DNA from: Intrasporangiaceae bacterium URHB0013
GTDB taxonomy: Bacteria > Actinomycetota > Actinomycetes > Actinomycetales > Dermatophilaceae
Direction: 5' to 3'
DNA: 64,000 nt
Assembly: GCA_000620545.1 (NCBI GenBank)
Contig: JIBA01000012.1
Span: 496,001 to 560,000 of the forward strand
In this document: positions 15,789-25,891 of the stretch, in pieces
Layout of the letters: every line of letters starts with the position of its first letter
Numbering within the stretch: the first letter of the stretch is position 1
Notes under the pieces: model-generated
Database searches by the model: none
What the model was told of the DNA's origin: nothing
What the model saw: the letters and a program-made list of their open reading frames with translations, nothing else
Translations under genes and position numbers: made by a program

Positions 15789-16589
15789 ATGCCCGACACC
15801 GCCGTCGTCACCGGAGCCGCCCGGGGGATCGGCCGCGCCATCGCCGTCCGCCTGGCGCGTGAGGGCTGGCAGGTCGTCGTCGCCGACCTCGACGCCCGCG
15901 AGCTCGAGACCGCGGCCGAGGAGATCGGCGCGCTCGCGGTCCCGGGCGACACGTCGACCGAGGCCGGTGTGCGCCACCTCGTCGACACGGCATACGACAG
16001 CCTCGGTCACGTCGACGTGTTCTTCGCCAACGCGGGCATCGGCTCCCTCGCGGGTCTGGAGGCGACCGATGCGCAGTGGGCCCGCGTGCTCGAGACGAAC
16101 GTCCTCGCCCACGTGCGCGCCGCCCGTCACCTCGTGCCGCGCTGGCTCGACGCCGGTGGCGGCCGCCTCGTCGTCACCGCATCGGCGGCCGGGCTGCTGA
16201 CGATGCTCGGCGACGCGCCCTACTCCGTGAGCAAGCACGGCGCGGTGGCCTTCGCCGAGTGGCTGAGCGCGACGTACCGCCACCGGGGGATCGTCGTGCA
16301 GGCGATCTGCCCGCAGGGGGTGCAGACCCGGATGCTGGACGGCGCCGGCCCGCTCCGCGAGCTGCTGACGCTCGACGCGACGCTCACCGCCGACGAGGTC
16401 GCCGAGGCCGCGTGGCAGGCCCTCGCGGGCGACGACTTCTACGTGCTCCCGCACCCCGACGTAGGCGACTACTACGCGCACCGGGCGGCCGACCCCGACG
16501 CCTGGCTCGCCGGCATGAACCGGCTCCAGCAGAAGCTCGACCAGCAGACCCAGCAGACCTCCACCGCCCCGACCCAGGAGAACGCATGA
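15789..16589 (+). CDS. Short-chain dehydrogenase/reductase
   Basis: 266 residues, classical SDR. Cofactor motif TGAARGIGRAIA, structural ANAG motif, and catalytic YSVSK (Tyr-x-x-x-Lys) in DAPYSVSKHGAVAFAE, with the Ser of VVTASAAG. Asp in VVADLDAR suggests NAD rather than NADP preference. It ends with a Gln-rich tail. GAGGAG precedes the ATG. First gene of a five-gene operon with a second SDR, a phosphotransferase-fold protein and two acyl-CoA dehydrogenases, so a 3-hydroxyacyl-CoA or alcohol oxidation step is likely; substrate not determinable. Confidence 0.88.
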   Translation: MPDTAVVTGAARGIGRAIAVRLAREGWQVVVADLDARELETAAEEIGALAVPGDTSTEAGVRHLVDTAYDSLGHVDVFFANAGIGSLAGLEATDAQWARVLETNVLAHVRAARHLVPRWLDAGGGRLVVTASAAGLLTMLGDAPYSVSKHGAVAFAEWLSATYRHRGIVVQAICPQGVQTRMLDGAGPLRELLTLDATLTADEVAEAAWQALAGDDFYVLPHPDVGDYYAHRAADPDAWLAGMNRLQQKLDQQTQQTSTAPTQENA

Positions 16590-17362
16590 CCGACCTGCCG
16601 ACCACCACCGACGCCCACCGCACCGCCATCGTGACCGGGGCTGCGCGCGGCATCGGCGCCGCCGTCGCCACGCGCCTCGCCTCCGACGGGTATGCCGTCG
16701 CGGTCCTCGACCTCGACGAGTCGGCCTGCGCCGCGGTCGTCTCCACGATCGAGGCCGCCGGGGGCAGGGGCCTCGCCGTCGGTGTCGACGTGTCCGACGA
16801 GGCAGCCGTGCAGGCGGCCGTCGACCGCGTCGCCAGCGAGCTCGGCGCACCGACGGTGCTCGTCAACAACGCCGGCATCATCCGCGACAACATGCTCTTC
16901 AAGATGAGCGCCGACGACTGGGACGCCGTCATGAACGTCCACCTCCGTGGCTCGTTCCTCATGACACGCGCGACGCAGAAGCACATGATCGACGCGAAGT
17001 TCGGTCGCATCGTCAACCTCAGCTCGACCTCGGCGCTCGGCAACCGCGGGCAGGCCAACTACTCCGCCGCGAAGGCCGGGCTGCAGGGCTTCACGAAGAC
17101 CTTGGCCATCGAGCTCGGCAAGTTCGGCGTCACGGCCAACGCCATCGCGCCCGGCTTCATCGCCACCGACATGACCCGGCAGACCGCCGAGCGCATGGGC
17201 ATCACCTTCGAGCAGTTCCTCGAGGGCGCGGCCAAGGAGATCCCCGTCGGCCGCGTCGGCCAGCCCGAGGACATCGCCGCCACGGCTTCCTTCCTCGTGC
17301 GCGAGGAGGCCGGCTTCGTCTCCGGCCAGGTCATCTACGTCGCCGGCGGACCGAAGGACTGA
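16586..17362 (+). CDS. FabG-like 3-oxoacyl reductase (SDR)
   Basis: 258 residues starting at ATG 16586, overlapping the previous stop (ATGA). Motifs: TGAARGIGAAVA, NNAGIIRDN, catalytic YSAAK in NYSAAKAGLQGFTK and the APGFIATDM loop typical of FabG. Reactions of this family interconvert 3-oxoacyl and 3-hydroxyacyl thioesters with NAD(P)H. Next to acyl-CoA dehydrogenases it more likely serves beta-oxidation than fatty acid synthesis. Translationally coupled to its neighbours. Confidence 0.9.
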   Translation: MTDLPTTTDAHRTAIVTGAARGIGAAVATRLASDGYAVAVLDLDESACAAVVSTIEAAGGRGLAVGVDVSDEAAVQAAVDRVASELGAPTVLVNNAGIIRDNMLFKMSADDWDAVMNVHLRGSFLMTRATQKHMIDAKFGRIVNLSSTSALGNRGQANYSAAKAGLQGFTKTLAIELGKFGVTANAIAPGFIATDMTRQTAERMGITFEQFLEGAAKEIPVGRVGQPEDIAATASFLVREEAGFVSGQVIYVAGGPKD

Positions 17363-17363
17363 C

Positions 17364-18413
17364 GTGACCGACGCCCGGGGCACCGCCGGCCCCACGAGCG
17401 ACCCGCCGGGCCTGCCGCTCGACCGGCTCCGGGCCTTCCTCGACGTGGAGGCGCCCGACCTGCTCGACGGGCCGCTGACGGGTCGGGTCGTCGCGGGCGG
17501 CAAGTCGAACCTCACCTACGAGGTGGGCGACGGCACGAGCACCGTCATCGTCCGCCGGCCTCCGCTCGGCCACGTGCTCGCCACCGCGCACGACATGGTG
17601 CGCGAGCACCGCGTCATCACCGCCCTGCGCGACACCGCGGTCCCCGTCCCGACGACGTATGCCGTGTGCGAGGACCCCGACGTCATCGGCGCGCCCTTCT
17701 ACGTGATGGAGCGCGTGGCGGGCACCCCGTACCGCTTCGAGGCGCAGCTCCAGCCGCTCGGTGCGGAGCGGGTACGAGCGATCAGCGAGCGGATGGTCGA
17801 CTCGCTCGTCGCCCTGCACGCCGTCGACGCCGCGGCGGTGGGGCTCGGCGACTTCGGCCGACCGGAGGGCTTCCTCGAGCGGCAGGTGCGGCGGTGGAAG
17901 CAGCAGCTCGACGCGTCACGCAGCCGCGAGCTCCCGGGCATCGACGAGCTGCACGAACGACTCGCTCGATCCGTTCCCGCGCAAGGTGACTCGACGATCG
18001 TCCACGGCGACTTCCGCCTCGACAACCTCCTCGTCACCACCGACGACGAGGTGTCGGCGGTGCTGGACTGGGAGATGGCCACGCTGGGGGACCCGCTCAC
18101 CGACGTGGCGCTGCTCGAGGCGTACCAGACCCTCCCGCTCATGATGGACAGCGTCGCGGTCTCCGACGTCGCGCGCACACCCGGCTTCATCAGCGGTCCG
18201 GAGCTGCGCCAGCGGTATGCCGCGGCGAGCGGTCGTGACCTCGGCCACCTCTCGTTCCACCTCGGACTCGCCTACTTCAAGCTCGCGGTCATCCTCGAGG
18301 GCATCCACTACCGCTACACCCGGGGCCAGACGGTCGGGAGCGGCTTCGCCAGCATCGGTGAGGCCACGGTTCCGCTCGTCACGGCCGGCCTCGCCGCCGT
18401 CAAGGAGAGCTGA
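17364..18413 (+). CDS. Phosphotransferase-family protein (APH fold, ACAD10/11-kinase-like)
   Basis: 349 residues from a GTG start 2 nt after the preceding stop. It has the aminoglycoside-phosphotransferase fold: [10 protein letters not shown] nucleotide loop, catalytic loop [10 protein letters not shown] and the metal-binding [11 protein letters not shown]. In animals this domain is fused to acyl-CoA dehydrogenase ACAD10/11, where 4-hydroxyacyl-CoAs are phosphorylated before dehydrogenation. Here the kinase and two acyl-CoA dehydrogenases are separate consecutive genes, which suggests the same chemistry. Not an antibiotic-resistance gene on this evidence. Confidence 0.88.
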   Translation: MTDARGTAGPTSDPPGLPLDRLRAFLDVEAPDLLDGPLTGRVVAGGKSNLTYEVGDGTSTVIVRRPPLGHVLATAHDMVREHRVITALRDTAVPVPTTYAVCEDPDVIGAPFYVMERVAGTPYRFEAQLQPLGAERVRAISERMVDSLVALHAVDAAAVGLGDFGRPEGFLERQVRRWKQQLDASRSRELPGIDELHERLARSVPAQGDSTIVHGDFRLDNLLVTTDDEVSAVLDWEMATLGDPLTDVALLEAYQTLPLMMDSVAVSDVARTPGFISGPELRQRYAAASGRDLGHLSFHLGLAYFKLAVILEGIHYRYTRGQTVGSGFASIGEATVPLVTAGLAAVKES

Positions 18414-18414
18414 C

Positions 18415-19635
18415 ATGGACTTCGGATTCGACGCCCGCACAGTGGAGCTGCAGAAGTCGCTGCTCGGCTTCATGGACGAGCGCATCGTGCCGTCGCTTCC
18501 GGTCTTCGACGCGCAGGTGTCGGCGTTGGCCGACCCGTGGTCGTGGAGCACGGCACCGGTCCTGCAGGACCTGCGCCGCGAGGCCCGGGACCTCGGCCTG
18601 TGGAACGTCTTCCTCCCCGGAGAGCACGGCGCGGGCCTGACGAACCTCGAGTACGCGCCGCTCGCCGAGATCACCGGCCGCTGCATCCGTCTCGCTCCCG
18701 CCGCCCTCAACTGCGCCGCCCCCGACACCGGCAACATGGAGGTGCTCGCGCAGTTCGGCACGCCCGAGCAGCAGGGACGATGGCTGGAACCCTTGCTGCG
18801 CGGGCAGATTCGTTCCGCATTCGCGATGACCGAGCCGGACGTCGCGAGCAGCGATGCGACCAACATCGGCACGAGCATCCGGCGCGACGGCGACGACTAC
18901 GTCATCAACGGCCGCAAGTGGTGGATCACCGGCGCGATGAACCCCGAGTGCGAGGTCCTCATCGTCATGGGCAAGACCGACCCCGACGCCGACCGGCACC
19001 GCCAGCAGTCGATGGTCCTCGTGCCCCGTGACACCCCCGGCGTCGAGGTGGTCCGCGGCATGGAGGTCTTCGGCTACGACGACCACGACCACGGCGGCCA
19101 CGCCGAGCTTCGCTTCACCGACGTCCGCGTGCCTGCGAGCAACCTCATCGGCGAGGAGGGGACCGGCTTCGCCATCGCCCAGGCCCGCCTGGGGCCGGGC
19201 CGAATCCACCACTGCATGCGCTCGATCGGTCTGGCCGAGGTCGCGATCGAGGCCATGTGCCGCCGCGCCTCCGAACGGGTCGCCTTCGGCCGGCCCCTCG
19301 CCGAGCAGGGCGTCGTGCGGGACTGGATCGCCGAGTCACGCGTGCGCATCGAGCAGCTGCGCCTGCTCGTGCTCAAGACCGCCTGGCTGATGGACACGGT
19401 CGGCAACAAGGGGGCGCACACCGAGATCCAGGCGATCAAGATCGCGACGCCCAAGACCGTCGAGTGGATCCTCGACAAGGCGATCCAGACGCACGGGGCG
19501 GCCGGGCTCAGCCAGGACACCGAGCTCGCCGCCGCCTTCGCCGGCATCCGCACCCTGCGCTTCGCCGACGGCCCCGACGAGGTGCACAAGAACGCGCTCG
19601 CCAAGGCCGAGCTGCGGAGGTATGCGGCCCGCTGA
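18415..19635 (+). CDS. Acyl-CoA dehydrogenase (ACAD10/11-like)
   Basis: 406 residues beginning [15 protein letters not shown] one base after the previous stop codon. FAD/acyl-binding signatures [16 protein letters not shown] and [18 protein letters not shown], then the C-terminal helical domain ending [15 protein letters not shown]. Family members oxidise acyl-CoA to enoyl-CoA with FAD in the cytosol. Sequence style ([12 protein letters not shown]) is that of the ACAD11 group, agreeing with the upstream kinase-fold gene. Chain-length preference unknown. Confidence 0.93.
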   Translation: MDFGFDARTVELQKSLLGFMDERIVPSLPVFDAQVSALADPWSWSTAPVLQDLRREARDLGLWNVFLPGEHGAGLTNLEYAPLAEITGRCIRLAPAALNCAAPDTGNMEVLAQFGTPEQQGRWLEPLLRGQIRSAFAMTEPDVASSDATNIGTSIRRDGDDYVINGRKWWITGAMNPECEVLIVMGKTDPDADRHRQQSMVLVPRDTPGVEVVRGMEVFGYDDHDHGGHAELRFTDVRVPASNLIGEEGTGFAIAQARLGPGRIHHCMRSIGLAEVAIEAMCRRASERVAFGRPLAEQGVVRDWIAESRVRIEQLRLLVLKTAWLMDTVGNKGAHTEIQAIKIATPKTVEWILDKAIQTHGAAGLSQDTELAAAFAGIRTLRFADGPDEVHKNALAKAELRRYAAR

Positions 19636-19709
19636 CCCCCGCCGGACGGCATACGCCCGCTGGGTGCCCACGGCACGATCCACTCCACCGCACGACGAAG
19701 GGACCGACG

Positions 19710-20879
19710 ATGGACTTCGACCTCAGCGCCGAGGAGCGCGAGATCCGCGACTGGGTGCGCACCTTCGTCCGCAAGGAGATCGTGCCGCTCGAGCCGGAGG
19801 TGCTCGAGCGCGAGCGCCGCAACGAGCGAGGGCTCGGCGCCGACGAGCTGAAAGCCCTTCAGGACAAAGCGCGCTCGTCCGGCTTCTTCGGTATCCAGAC
19901 GCCCGAGAGCCACGGCGGGATGGGGCAGGGTGCCGTGGTCGCGGCGCTCATCGAGATCGAGCTGGGCCGGTCCTTCGTGCCGTTCCGCTTCGCCGGCGAG
20001 GCCGACAACATCCTCTTCTCGGCCACCGAGGAGCAGCAGGACACCTACCTCCGTCCGACCATCGAGGGCAGCCGGAGGTCGTGCTTCGCGATCACCGAGC
20101 CCGGTGCCGGCTCCGACGCGCGCGCCATCCGCACCAGCGCCCGCCGAGAGGGCGACGAGTGGGTCATCAACGGCGAGAAGACCTTCATCACCGGCGGGAA
20201 CGAGGCCGACTTCGTCATGGTCTTCGCCGTGACGGACAAGGAGAAGGGCGCCGACGGTGGCGTCACGTGCTTCCTCGTCGACCGCGAGCGAGGCTGGACG
20301 AGCACGCCCATCGACACGATGGGCGAGTGGGGACCGGCCGCACTCGTCTTCGACGACGTCCGCGTACCGCACTCCGCCATCCTCGGCGAGGAGGGCCGGG
20401 GCTTCGAGCTCGCGATGCGGTGGATCGGCAAGGGGCGGTACATGCTGCCCGCCCACGCCCTGGGGTCCTGCGAGCGCCTCGTCGAGATGGGGATGGACTG
20501 GGCCCGCAACCGCGTCACCTTCGGTCGGCCGATCGCCGAGCGTCAGGCCATCCAGTGGATGGTCGCCGACTCCGCCGTCGAGATCGAGGCCCTGCGGTGG
20601 CTGGTGCTGACCGCCGCCTGGCAGGTCGACCGCGGTCTCGACTCGCGCCAGTCACAGTCGATGGCCAAGCTCTTCGGCGGGGTCAAGGCCAACGAGATCG
20701 TCGACCGCGTGCTCCAGATGCACGGTGGGATGGGCTACACGCGAGAGCTGCCCGTCGAGCGCTGGTACCGCGAGCTGCGCCTGCTGCGCATCTACGAGGG
20801 CACCGACGAGATCCAGCGGCGCACCATCGCCCGGAACCTGCTCAAGGGCCACGTGTCGGTGCGCGGGCACCTGGGTTGA
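19710..20879 (+). CDS. Acyl-CoA dehydrogenase
   Basis: 389 residues from ATG 19710 (MDFDLSAEEREIRDW). Substrate/FAD signatures CFAITEPGAGSDARAI and WVINGEKTFITGGNEADFV, and the C-terminal signature MHGGMGYTRELPVERWYREL followed by YEGTDEIQRRTIARNLL. It is 74 bp behind the other dehydrogenase and probably the last gene of the operon. Two dehydrogenases in one operon suggest either a heteromeric enzyme or two steps of one degradation pathway; the sequences do not decide. Confidence 0.94.
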   Translation: MDFDLSAEEREIRDWVRTFVRKEIVPLEPEVLERERRNERGLGADELKALQDKARSSGFFGIQTPESHGGMGQGAVVAALIEIELGRSFVPFRFAGEADNILFSATEEQQDTYLRPTIEGSRRSCFAITEPGAGSDARAIRTSARREGDEWVINGEKTFITGGNEADFVMVFAVTDKEKGADGGVTCFLVDRERGWTSTPIDTMGEWGPAALVFDDVRVPHSAILGEEGRGFELAMRWIGKGRYMLPAHALGSCERLVEMGMDWARNRVTFGRPIAERQAIQWMVADSAVEIEALRWLVLTAAWQVDRGLDSRQSQSMAKLFGGVKANEIVDRVLQMHGGMGYTRELPVERWYRELRLLRIYEGTDEIQRRTIARNLLKGHVSVRGHLG

Positions 20880-20960
20880 GGCGAAGTCCCTCCCCGGCGC
20901 GGCGGCATACGCCCTGGGTGACCGTTCCCGTGCGCCCGGCCGGGGGAGCATGCTGAGGGG

Positions 20961-21374
20961 ATGGCAGGCCCACCCGCAGCCGCGAAGCAGTTCAACAAGG
21001 TCGCCGTCCGGCTCGCCGGGCACCGCATCTTCCCGATCTGGGCGGTGCTGCGCCACCGGGGGCGGTCGACCGGCAAGGACTACGCCACGCCGATCGCCGT
21101 CATCCCCACCCCCACGGCGTTCATCATCGCCCTGCCGTGGGGGCGCCGCACCGACTGGGTCCGCAACGTCCGTGCCGCGGGCGGCTGCACCGTCCGGTGG
21201 AAGGGACGCGAGTTCACGTGCACCGAGCCCACGTTCGTCGACAAGAGCGTCGCCATGGCCGCAGCGAACGGACTGACGAGGCGCGCCATCGACGCACGGG
21301 ACATGCCCGGGGGCTTCCTCCGACTCACCCGCACCCCCGTTCCCGAGCACTCGGCGATGCAGTCCGGCTGGTGA
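20961..21374 (+). CDS. Deazaflavin (F420)-dependent nitroreductase-family protein
   Basis: 137 residues, the size of the DDN/FDOR-B split-barrel family. Recognisable elements are RHRGRSTGKDYATPI, then ALPWGRRTDWVRNVRAAGGC, the segment that contacts F420 in this family, and a closing FLRLTRTPV. Members reduce varied substrates with F420H2 or merely bind the cofactor. The start at 20961 follows a weak GGGG region. Preceded by 81 bp without genes and followed by 195 bp before a histidine kinase; no operon partner. Confidence 0.83.
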   Translation: MAGPPAAAKQFNKVAVRLAGHRIFPIWAVLRHRGRSTGKDYATPIAVIPTPTAFIIALPWGRRTDWVRNVRAAGGCTVRWKGREFTCTEPTFVDKSVAMAAANGLTRRAIDARDMPGGFLRLTRTPVPEHSAMQSGW

Positions 21375-21569
21375 CGTGCGGAGACCCGCCTTCAACGACA
21401 CGGGGTCGCGAAAAGTCCCTTTTGCCCGTTTGGTTCCCCGTCTGGGACATCATGACGGGATGAGGTGCGCGCAGATGGCTGCTGCTGACGTCCCGCGTCC
21501 GGGGACGGCGTCCGCGGCACGAGGTGCACGCCGGCCCTCCGTCGCCACGCGGTCGCGCGGAGCGGCTGG

Positions 21570-24023
21570 GTGAGCCGCCTCCTCGGCCGCACCCGATGGT
21601 CGGTGGCCGCGGCTCTCGCGCTCGTCGGCGTGTTCGTGCTGGGCGCGACCGCCGTGCGCTTCGCTCCTCCCGGATCGAGCGTCGCCGTGTGGTGGCCGGC
21701 CGCCGGCTTGGCGGTGTCCTTCCTGCTCGCGACCGCACCCGGTCCACGCGCCTGGCTGTTCGTCCTCGGTGTCCTCGTCTCGAGTGCGGCCGCCAACGCC
21801 TACGGAGGGCGCCCGCCGCTCGTCGCGTTGTGCCTGGGGGTGGCCAACGCTGCCGAGGCGGCAGTCGTCTTCGGTCTGCTGACCCACGGCGGTCGACGGC
21901 CCACGCTCGCCTCCATGGACGACCTGTGGCGCCTGCTGGCCGCGACACTGGCTGGAGCACTCGTCTTCGCACTGCTCGCCGGCCTCACAGTGAGCATCGG
22001 GCTCGGTGGGCCGTTCCTCGCCACGGCGTCCGCCGTGACCGCCTCGCACGCCGCAGCCGTCCTCGTCTTCGCGCCGCTCGGCATCTCGGCCGGCACACGA
22101 CGCGCGCGGAGCCCCGGTTTCGAGGACCTGGTCCAGTGGGTCGTCACCGTCGGCCTCACCGCCTGGGTCTTCCACACCGGCCAGACGCTCCCGCTGGCCT
22201 TCCTGCCCATCCCGCTCCTCGTCTGGGGCGCCCTGCGCCTCGGGCTGCGCACCGTCGCCCTCCAGCTGCTCGTCGTCGGGGTCCTGGCGGTGACGCTGAC
22301 CAGCTTCGGCGGGGGCCCCTTCGCCGCGGCGGCTCGCGTCGTCGGCATCCTCCCGGAGACGGTCGGTGCGCTCACCCAGGCGTTCCTCGCGACGGCAGCC
22401 GTCACTGCCCTCTCGCTCGCGGTCGCGTCGACGCAGCGTCGCACGGCCCTCGGCGACCTCCGCGGCGAGGTCGAGCTCAGCGGCGTCGTGCTCGACACTG
22501 CGGCCAGTGCCATCATCGTCCTCGACCGGTCCGGGCTCATCGCCCGCCTCAACGCGACCGCAGCGCGCCTGCTCGGTGCGCCCGAGGACGAGCTCGTGGG
22601 TCGCCCGGCCGCGGACGTCTTCCCGGTCAACGACCACGATGAGGTGTCCGACCTGATGTCCGACATCGCCGAGGGCACCGCGGCGCTGCACGAGGAGCAG
22701 GACTGGCGCGTCGAGGGACTCGGCCTGCGCCACATCGTGTGGACCAACGCCTACCTCAGGGATGACGACGGCCACCGCACCCACCTGGTCAAGACCGGCG
22801 TCGACGTCACCGACGAGCGCGCGGCCCGAACCTTCGTCGAGGCCGTCCTCGAGGCCGCCACGGCGACACCCATCATCGGCACCGACCTCGTCGGCGGCAT
22901 CACCCTTTTCAACCGTGGTGCAGAGAACGTGCTCGGCTGGCAGGCGGCAGAGGTCGTCGGCCGACGAGACTGGTCCCTGCTGCACGACCCCGTCCAGATC
23001 GACCGTCGCGCCGACGAGCTCGGCGTCGAGTCCGGCTTCGACGTGCTCGTCCACCGCGTCCGGGAGGGCGCGGCGACCGAGACCCGTGACTGGACGTACG
23101 TCCGCAAGGACGGGATGCGCCGCACGGTGTCCCTGACGATGAGCGGAATCCGCGACGAGGGAGGGCAGCTCACCGGCTACCTCGGCGTCGCGGAGGACGT
23201 GACCCGGCGGCGGCAGGTCGAGGTCACCCTGCAGGTCGCCCTGGACCGGGAGCGTCAGGCGGTCGAGGAGCTCACGCAGCTCGACCGGACCAAGTCCGAC
23301 TTCGTCTCGGCCATCAGCCACGAGCTGCGCACGCCGCTCGCCAGCGTCCTCGGCTACACCGAGATGCTCGAGGACGGGGCCGCCGGTGCGCTCACCGACC
23401 GCCAGCTCGAGCTCGTCGCCCGCGTCGACCGCAACGGCCGTCGACTGCTGTCGCTCATCGAGGACCTGCTGCTCAACTCACGCATCGAGGCCGGTCGCCT
23501 CGAGCTCGACCCGCGCCGCTGCGACCTGTCCGACGTCGTCACGAGCGCGTGGACGTCGGTCGAGTCGGTCACCGCACAGCGCGACCTCGTGCGCGAGCTC
23601 GAGGTGTCGCCGCGGCCGCTGTGGGTCGAGGGTGACCCCGCCGCACTCGAGCTGATGGTCACCAACCTGCTCTCGAACGCCGTGAAGTTCACGCCGGACG
23701 GCGGCCGGGTGGCGCTCGCCGCGCACCACGACGACCGGCGCCCGGACACGGTGCGCCTCGTCGTCTCCGACACGGGAATGGGCATCCCGCCCGCCGACCA
23801 CGAACGCGTCTTCGCGCGCTTCTTCCGCTCGAGCGCGGCCAACGAACGAGCCATCCAGGGCTCCGGCCTCGGGCTGTCGATCGTGCGTGCCATCGCCGAG
23901 GGGCACGGCGGGTCGGTGTCGCTCGACTCGACGCCGGAAGAGGGATCGACCTTCACCGTGTGCCTTCCCGTCTCCACTTCGACGGGCCCTCCGACTCCTC
24001 ATGCATCTCAGGACATATCGTGA
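21570..24023 (+). CDS. Membrane sensor histidine kinase: MASE1-like, two PAS domains
   Basis: 817 residues from a GTG start. Residues 1-290 contain about eight hydrophobic segments in a MASE1-like arrangement. Two PAS domains follow (about 305-420, LDTAASAIIVLDRSG; about 425-545, ATPIIGTDLVGGITLFNRGA, ending GYLGVAEDVTRR). The phosphorylation site is H584 in ISHELRTPLASVLGY. The ATP-binding domain has MVTNLLSNAVKFTPDGG (N box), SDTGMGIPP and SGLGLSIVRAIAEGHGG. Role: membrane sensing with autophosphorylation. No response regulator gene is nearby, so its partner is elsewhere. A second kinase follows after 11 bp. Confidence 0.93.
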   Translation: MSRLLGRTRWSVAAALALVGVFVLGATAVRFAPPGSSVAVWWPAAGLAVSFLLATAPGPRAWLFVLGVLVSSAAANAYGGRPPLVALCLGVANAAEAAVVFGLLTHGGRRPTLASMDDLWRLLAATLAGALVFALLAGLTVSIGLGGPFLATASAVTASHAAAVLVFAPLGISAGTRRARSPGFEDLVQWVVTVGLTAWVFHTGQTLPLAFLPIPLLVWGALRLGLRTVALQLLVVGVLAVTLTSFGGGPFAAAARVVGILPETVGALTQAFLATAAVTALSLAVASTQRRTALGDLRGEVELSGVVLDTAASAIIVLDRSGLIARLNATAARLLGAPEDELVGRPAADVFPVNDHDEVSDLMSDIAEGTAALHEEQDWRVEGLGLRHIVWTNAYLRDDDGHRTHLVKTGVDVTDERAARTFVEAVLEAATATPIIGTDLVGGITLFNRGAENVLGWQAAEVVGRRDWSLLHDPVQIDRRADELGVESGFDVLVHRVREGAATETRDWTYVRKDGMRRTVSLTMSGIRDEGGQLTGYLGVAEDVTRRRQVEVTLQVALDRERQAVEELTQLDRTKSDFVSAISHELRTPLASVLGYTEMLEDGAAGALTDRQLELVARVDRNGRRLLSLIEDLLLNSRIEAGRLELDPRRCDLSDVVTSAWTSVESVTAQRDLVRELEVSPRPLWVEGDPAALELMVTNLLSNAVKFTPDGGRVALAAHHDDRRPDTVRLVVSDTGMGIPPADHERVFARFFRSSAANERAIQGSGLGLSIVRAIAEGHGGSVSLDSTPEEGSTFTVCLPVSTSTGPPTPHASQDIS

Positions 24024-24034
24024 CGATCGGGACG

Positions 24035-25891
24035 ATGGCCGGCGGTCCCGATCCAGGCGTAGGACGGGGACAAGGGGACAGGGTGCGCGACGGCGTGGTG
24101 TGGGAGGTGCTGGCGCTTCGCCGGCTCACGGAGCTGATGAACCGGGTCAGTGCTCAGGACGACCTGTCGAGCCTCTTCGACATGGTCGTCGACGGCGCGG
24201 CCGACGTCGTAGGCTTCAAGGTCGCCGCGATCAGCGTCGTCGTCCCCTCGGGCGACGTCGAGGTCGTGGCCGTCGCCGGGGACGACGACGCGCGCAGCGA
24301 GCTGCTCGGGCGGCGGACCGCCCAGGCGATCCTCGAGGGGGAGTTCGCGGTGGCCGAGCACTGGGGAAGCCTGCGCTTCGTCCCGGCCGGTGGGCTGCCC
24401 GACGAGTCGGCGGAGGGCTGGGTCTCCTCGGACTGGACGGCGCCGACGCCTGCTGGTGACCCCGACGCATGGAACCCCGAGGACACACTCATCGCGCCGT
24501 TCTTCGACGCCGTCGGTGAGCTGCTCGGCTTCCTCTCGGTCGACCTTCCGCTCAGTGGTCGACGTCCCGACGCGACGCAACGGGCCGTGCTCGAGCTCTT
24601 CGCCAACCAGACGGGCATCGCGATCTCGGCCGCCCGACAGCGCCACGCCCTCTCGGAGCGGGTCCGACTCGGCGAGGCCGTGCAGACGGTGGCCCGCATC
24701 GCCCAGGAGGACCTCGACCCGGCCAAGGTGGTCGACGCCGCAGCGGTGCCGATCTCGGCAGGGCTTGCCTCGGCAGGCCTGTGGCTGCGGGCGTTCGCGG
24801 GCGAGGACGACGACGAGCGCGAGAGCGTGTCGGCGCGCAGCGGTGGACCCGTGCGCACCCCGGTGTCCCTGGTGGCCGTCGCACGGCGGGTCGCGGCGCG
24901 CTGCTGGCAGGCCGGCGTCGTCGCGGTCATCGGTCACGACCACGAGGAGCCGGTGCCGCTCTGGGCTGCCGAGGACGTCGCGCAGGTGCGCGCCTTCCTC
25001 GACGACGCCGGTGCGCGATCGATGCTCGTCGCGCCGATGGGCTCGGGGTCGAGCTGCTTCGGCTACATCGCGTGCACCCGCGCGCCCGGCGACCCGGACT
25101 GGACCGACGCCGAGGCGCAGGCGGCGCTCGAGATGGGACGTGACCTCGGCCGGGCCATCCGCAACGCCCGGTTGTATGCCGTCGAGCGGCGTGTCGCAGC
25201 CGAGCTGCGTGAGGCGGATCGGAGCAAGACCCAGCTCTTCTCCACCGTGTCGCACGAGCTGAAGAACCCGCTCGCCTCGATCGTCGGGCACGTGGAGCTG
25301 CTGCGGCAGGAGCCCGACGGCGACCGCGAGTGGTCGCTCGGAGTCATCGAGCGCAACACGGAGCGGCTGCAGAGCCTCGTCGACGACCTGTTGACGCTCT
25401 CGCGGGTCAGTGATCCCGACCGGGCCATGCCCGAGGCCGACGTCGACCTCGGTGAGGTGTCGCGCGAGGTCGTCGACATGTTCCGTCCGCGGGCAGACAC
25501 GCAGCAGGTCAGCCTGACCTTCGACCTGCAGGGGAAGCTGCCGCTCGTCCGGGGCAGCGCCGGTGACCTCGAACGTGTCGTGCAGAACCTCGTGAGCAAC
25601 GCCGTGAAGTTCACCCCCGCCGGCGGCAACGTGGCGGTCTCGGTCGCGAGCCGTCGCGACCGGGTCGTCCTCGAGTGCACCGATGACGGCCTGGGCATCT
25701 CGTCGGAGGACCAGGCAGGTCTCTTCACCGAGTTCTTCCGCGGGACGAACCCGCAGAGCCTCCGGGTGCCGGGCACGGGCCTGGGTCTGAGCATCGCCCA
25801 GCGCGTCGTCAGCCGGCACGGTGGACGGATCGACGTCGACTCCGAGCTGGGTCGGGGGACGAGCGTCAGGCTCCTGCTGCCGGCGCTGTGA
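24035..25891 (+). CDS. Soluble GAF-domain sensor histidine kinase
   Basis: 618 residues from ATG 24035; GTG 24083 (V17), with GGGGACAGG upstream, is an alternative start, and residues before it are poorly structured. Two GAF-like domains (about 20-165 and 190-345), then a HisKA domain with H407 in VSHELKNPLASIVGH and an ATP-binding domain with NLVSNAVKFTPAGG, CTDDGLGISSED and GTGLGLSIAQRVVSRHGG. No membrane segments, so probably cytosolic. It is co-oriented with the membrane kinase 11 bp upstream, and its 3' end overlaps the 3' end of the convergent membrane-protein gene by 26 bp. Confidence 0.9.
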   Translation: MAGGPDPGVGRGQGDRVRDGVVWEVLALRRLTELMNRVSAQDDLSSLFDMVVDGAADVVGFKVAAISVVVPSGDVEVVAVAGDDDARSELLGRRTAQAILEGEFAVAEHWGSLRFVPAGGLPDESAEGWVSSDWTAPTPAGDPDAWNPEDTLIAPFFDAVGELLGFLSVDLPLSGRRPDATQRAVLELFANQTGIAISAARQRHALSERVRLGEAVQTVARIAQEDLDPAKVVDAAAVPISAGLASAGLWLRAFAGEDDDERESVSARSGGPVRTPVSLVAVARRVAARCWQAGVVAVIGHDHEEPVPLWAAEDVAQVRAFLDDAGARSMLVAPMGSGSSCFGYIACTRAPGDPDWTDAEAQAALEMGRDLGRAIRNARLYAVERRVAAELREADRSKTQLFSTVSHELKNPLASIVGHVELLRQEPDGDREWSLGVIERNTERLQSLVDDLLTLSRVSDPDRAMPEADVDLGEVSREVVDMFRPRADTQQVSLTFDLQGKLPLVRGSAGDLERVVQNLVSNAVKFTPAGGNVAVSVASRRDRVVLECTDDGLGISSEDQAGLFTEFFRGTNPQSLRVPGTGLGLSIAQRVVSRHGGRIDVDSELGRGTSVRLLLPAL

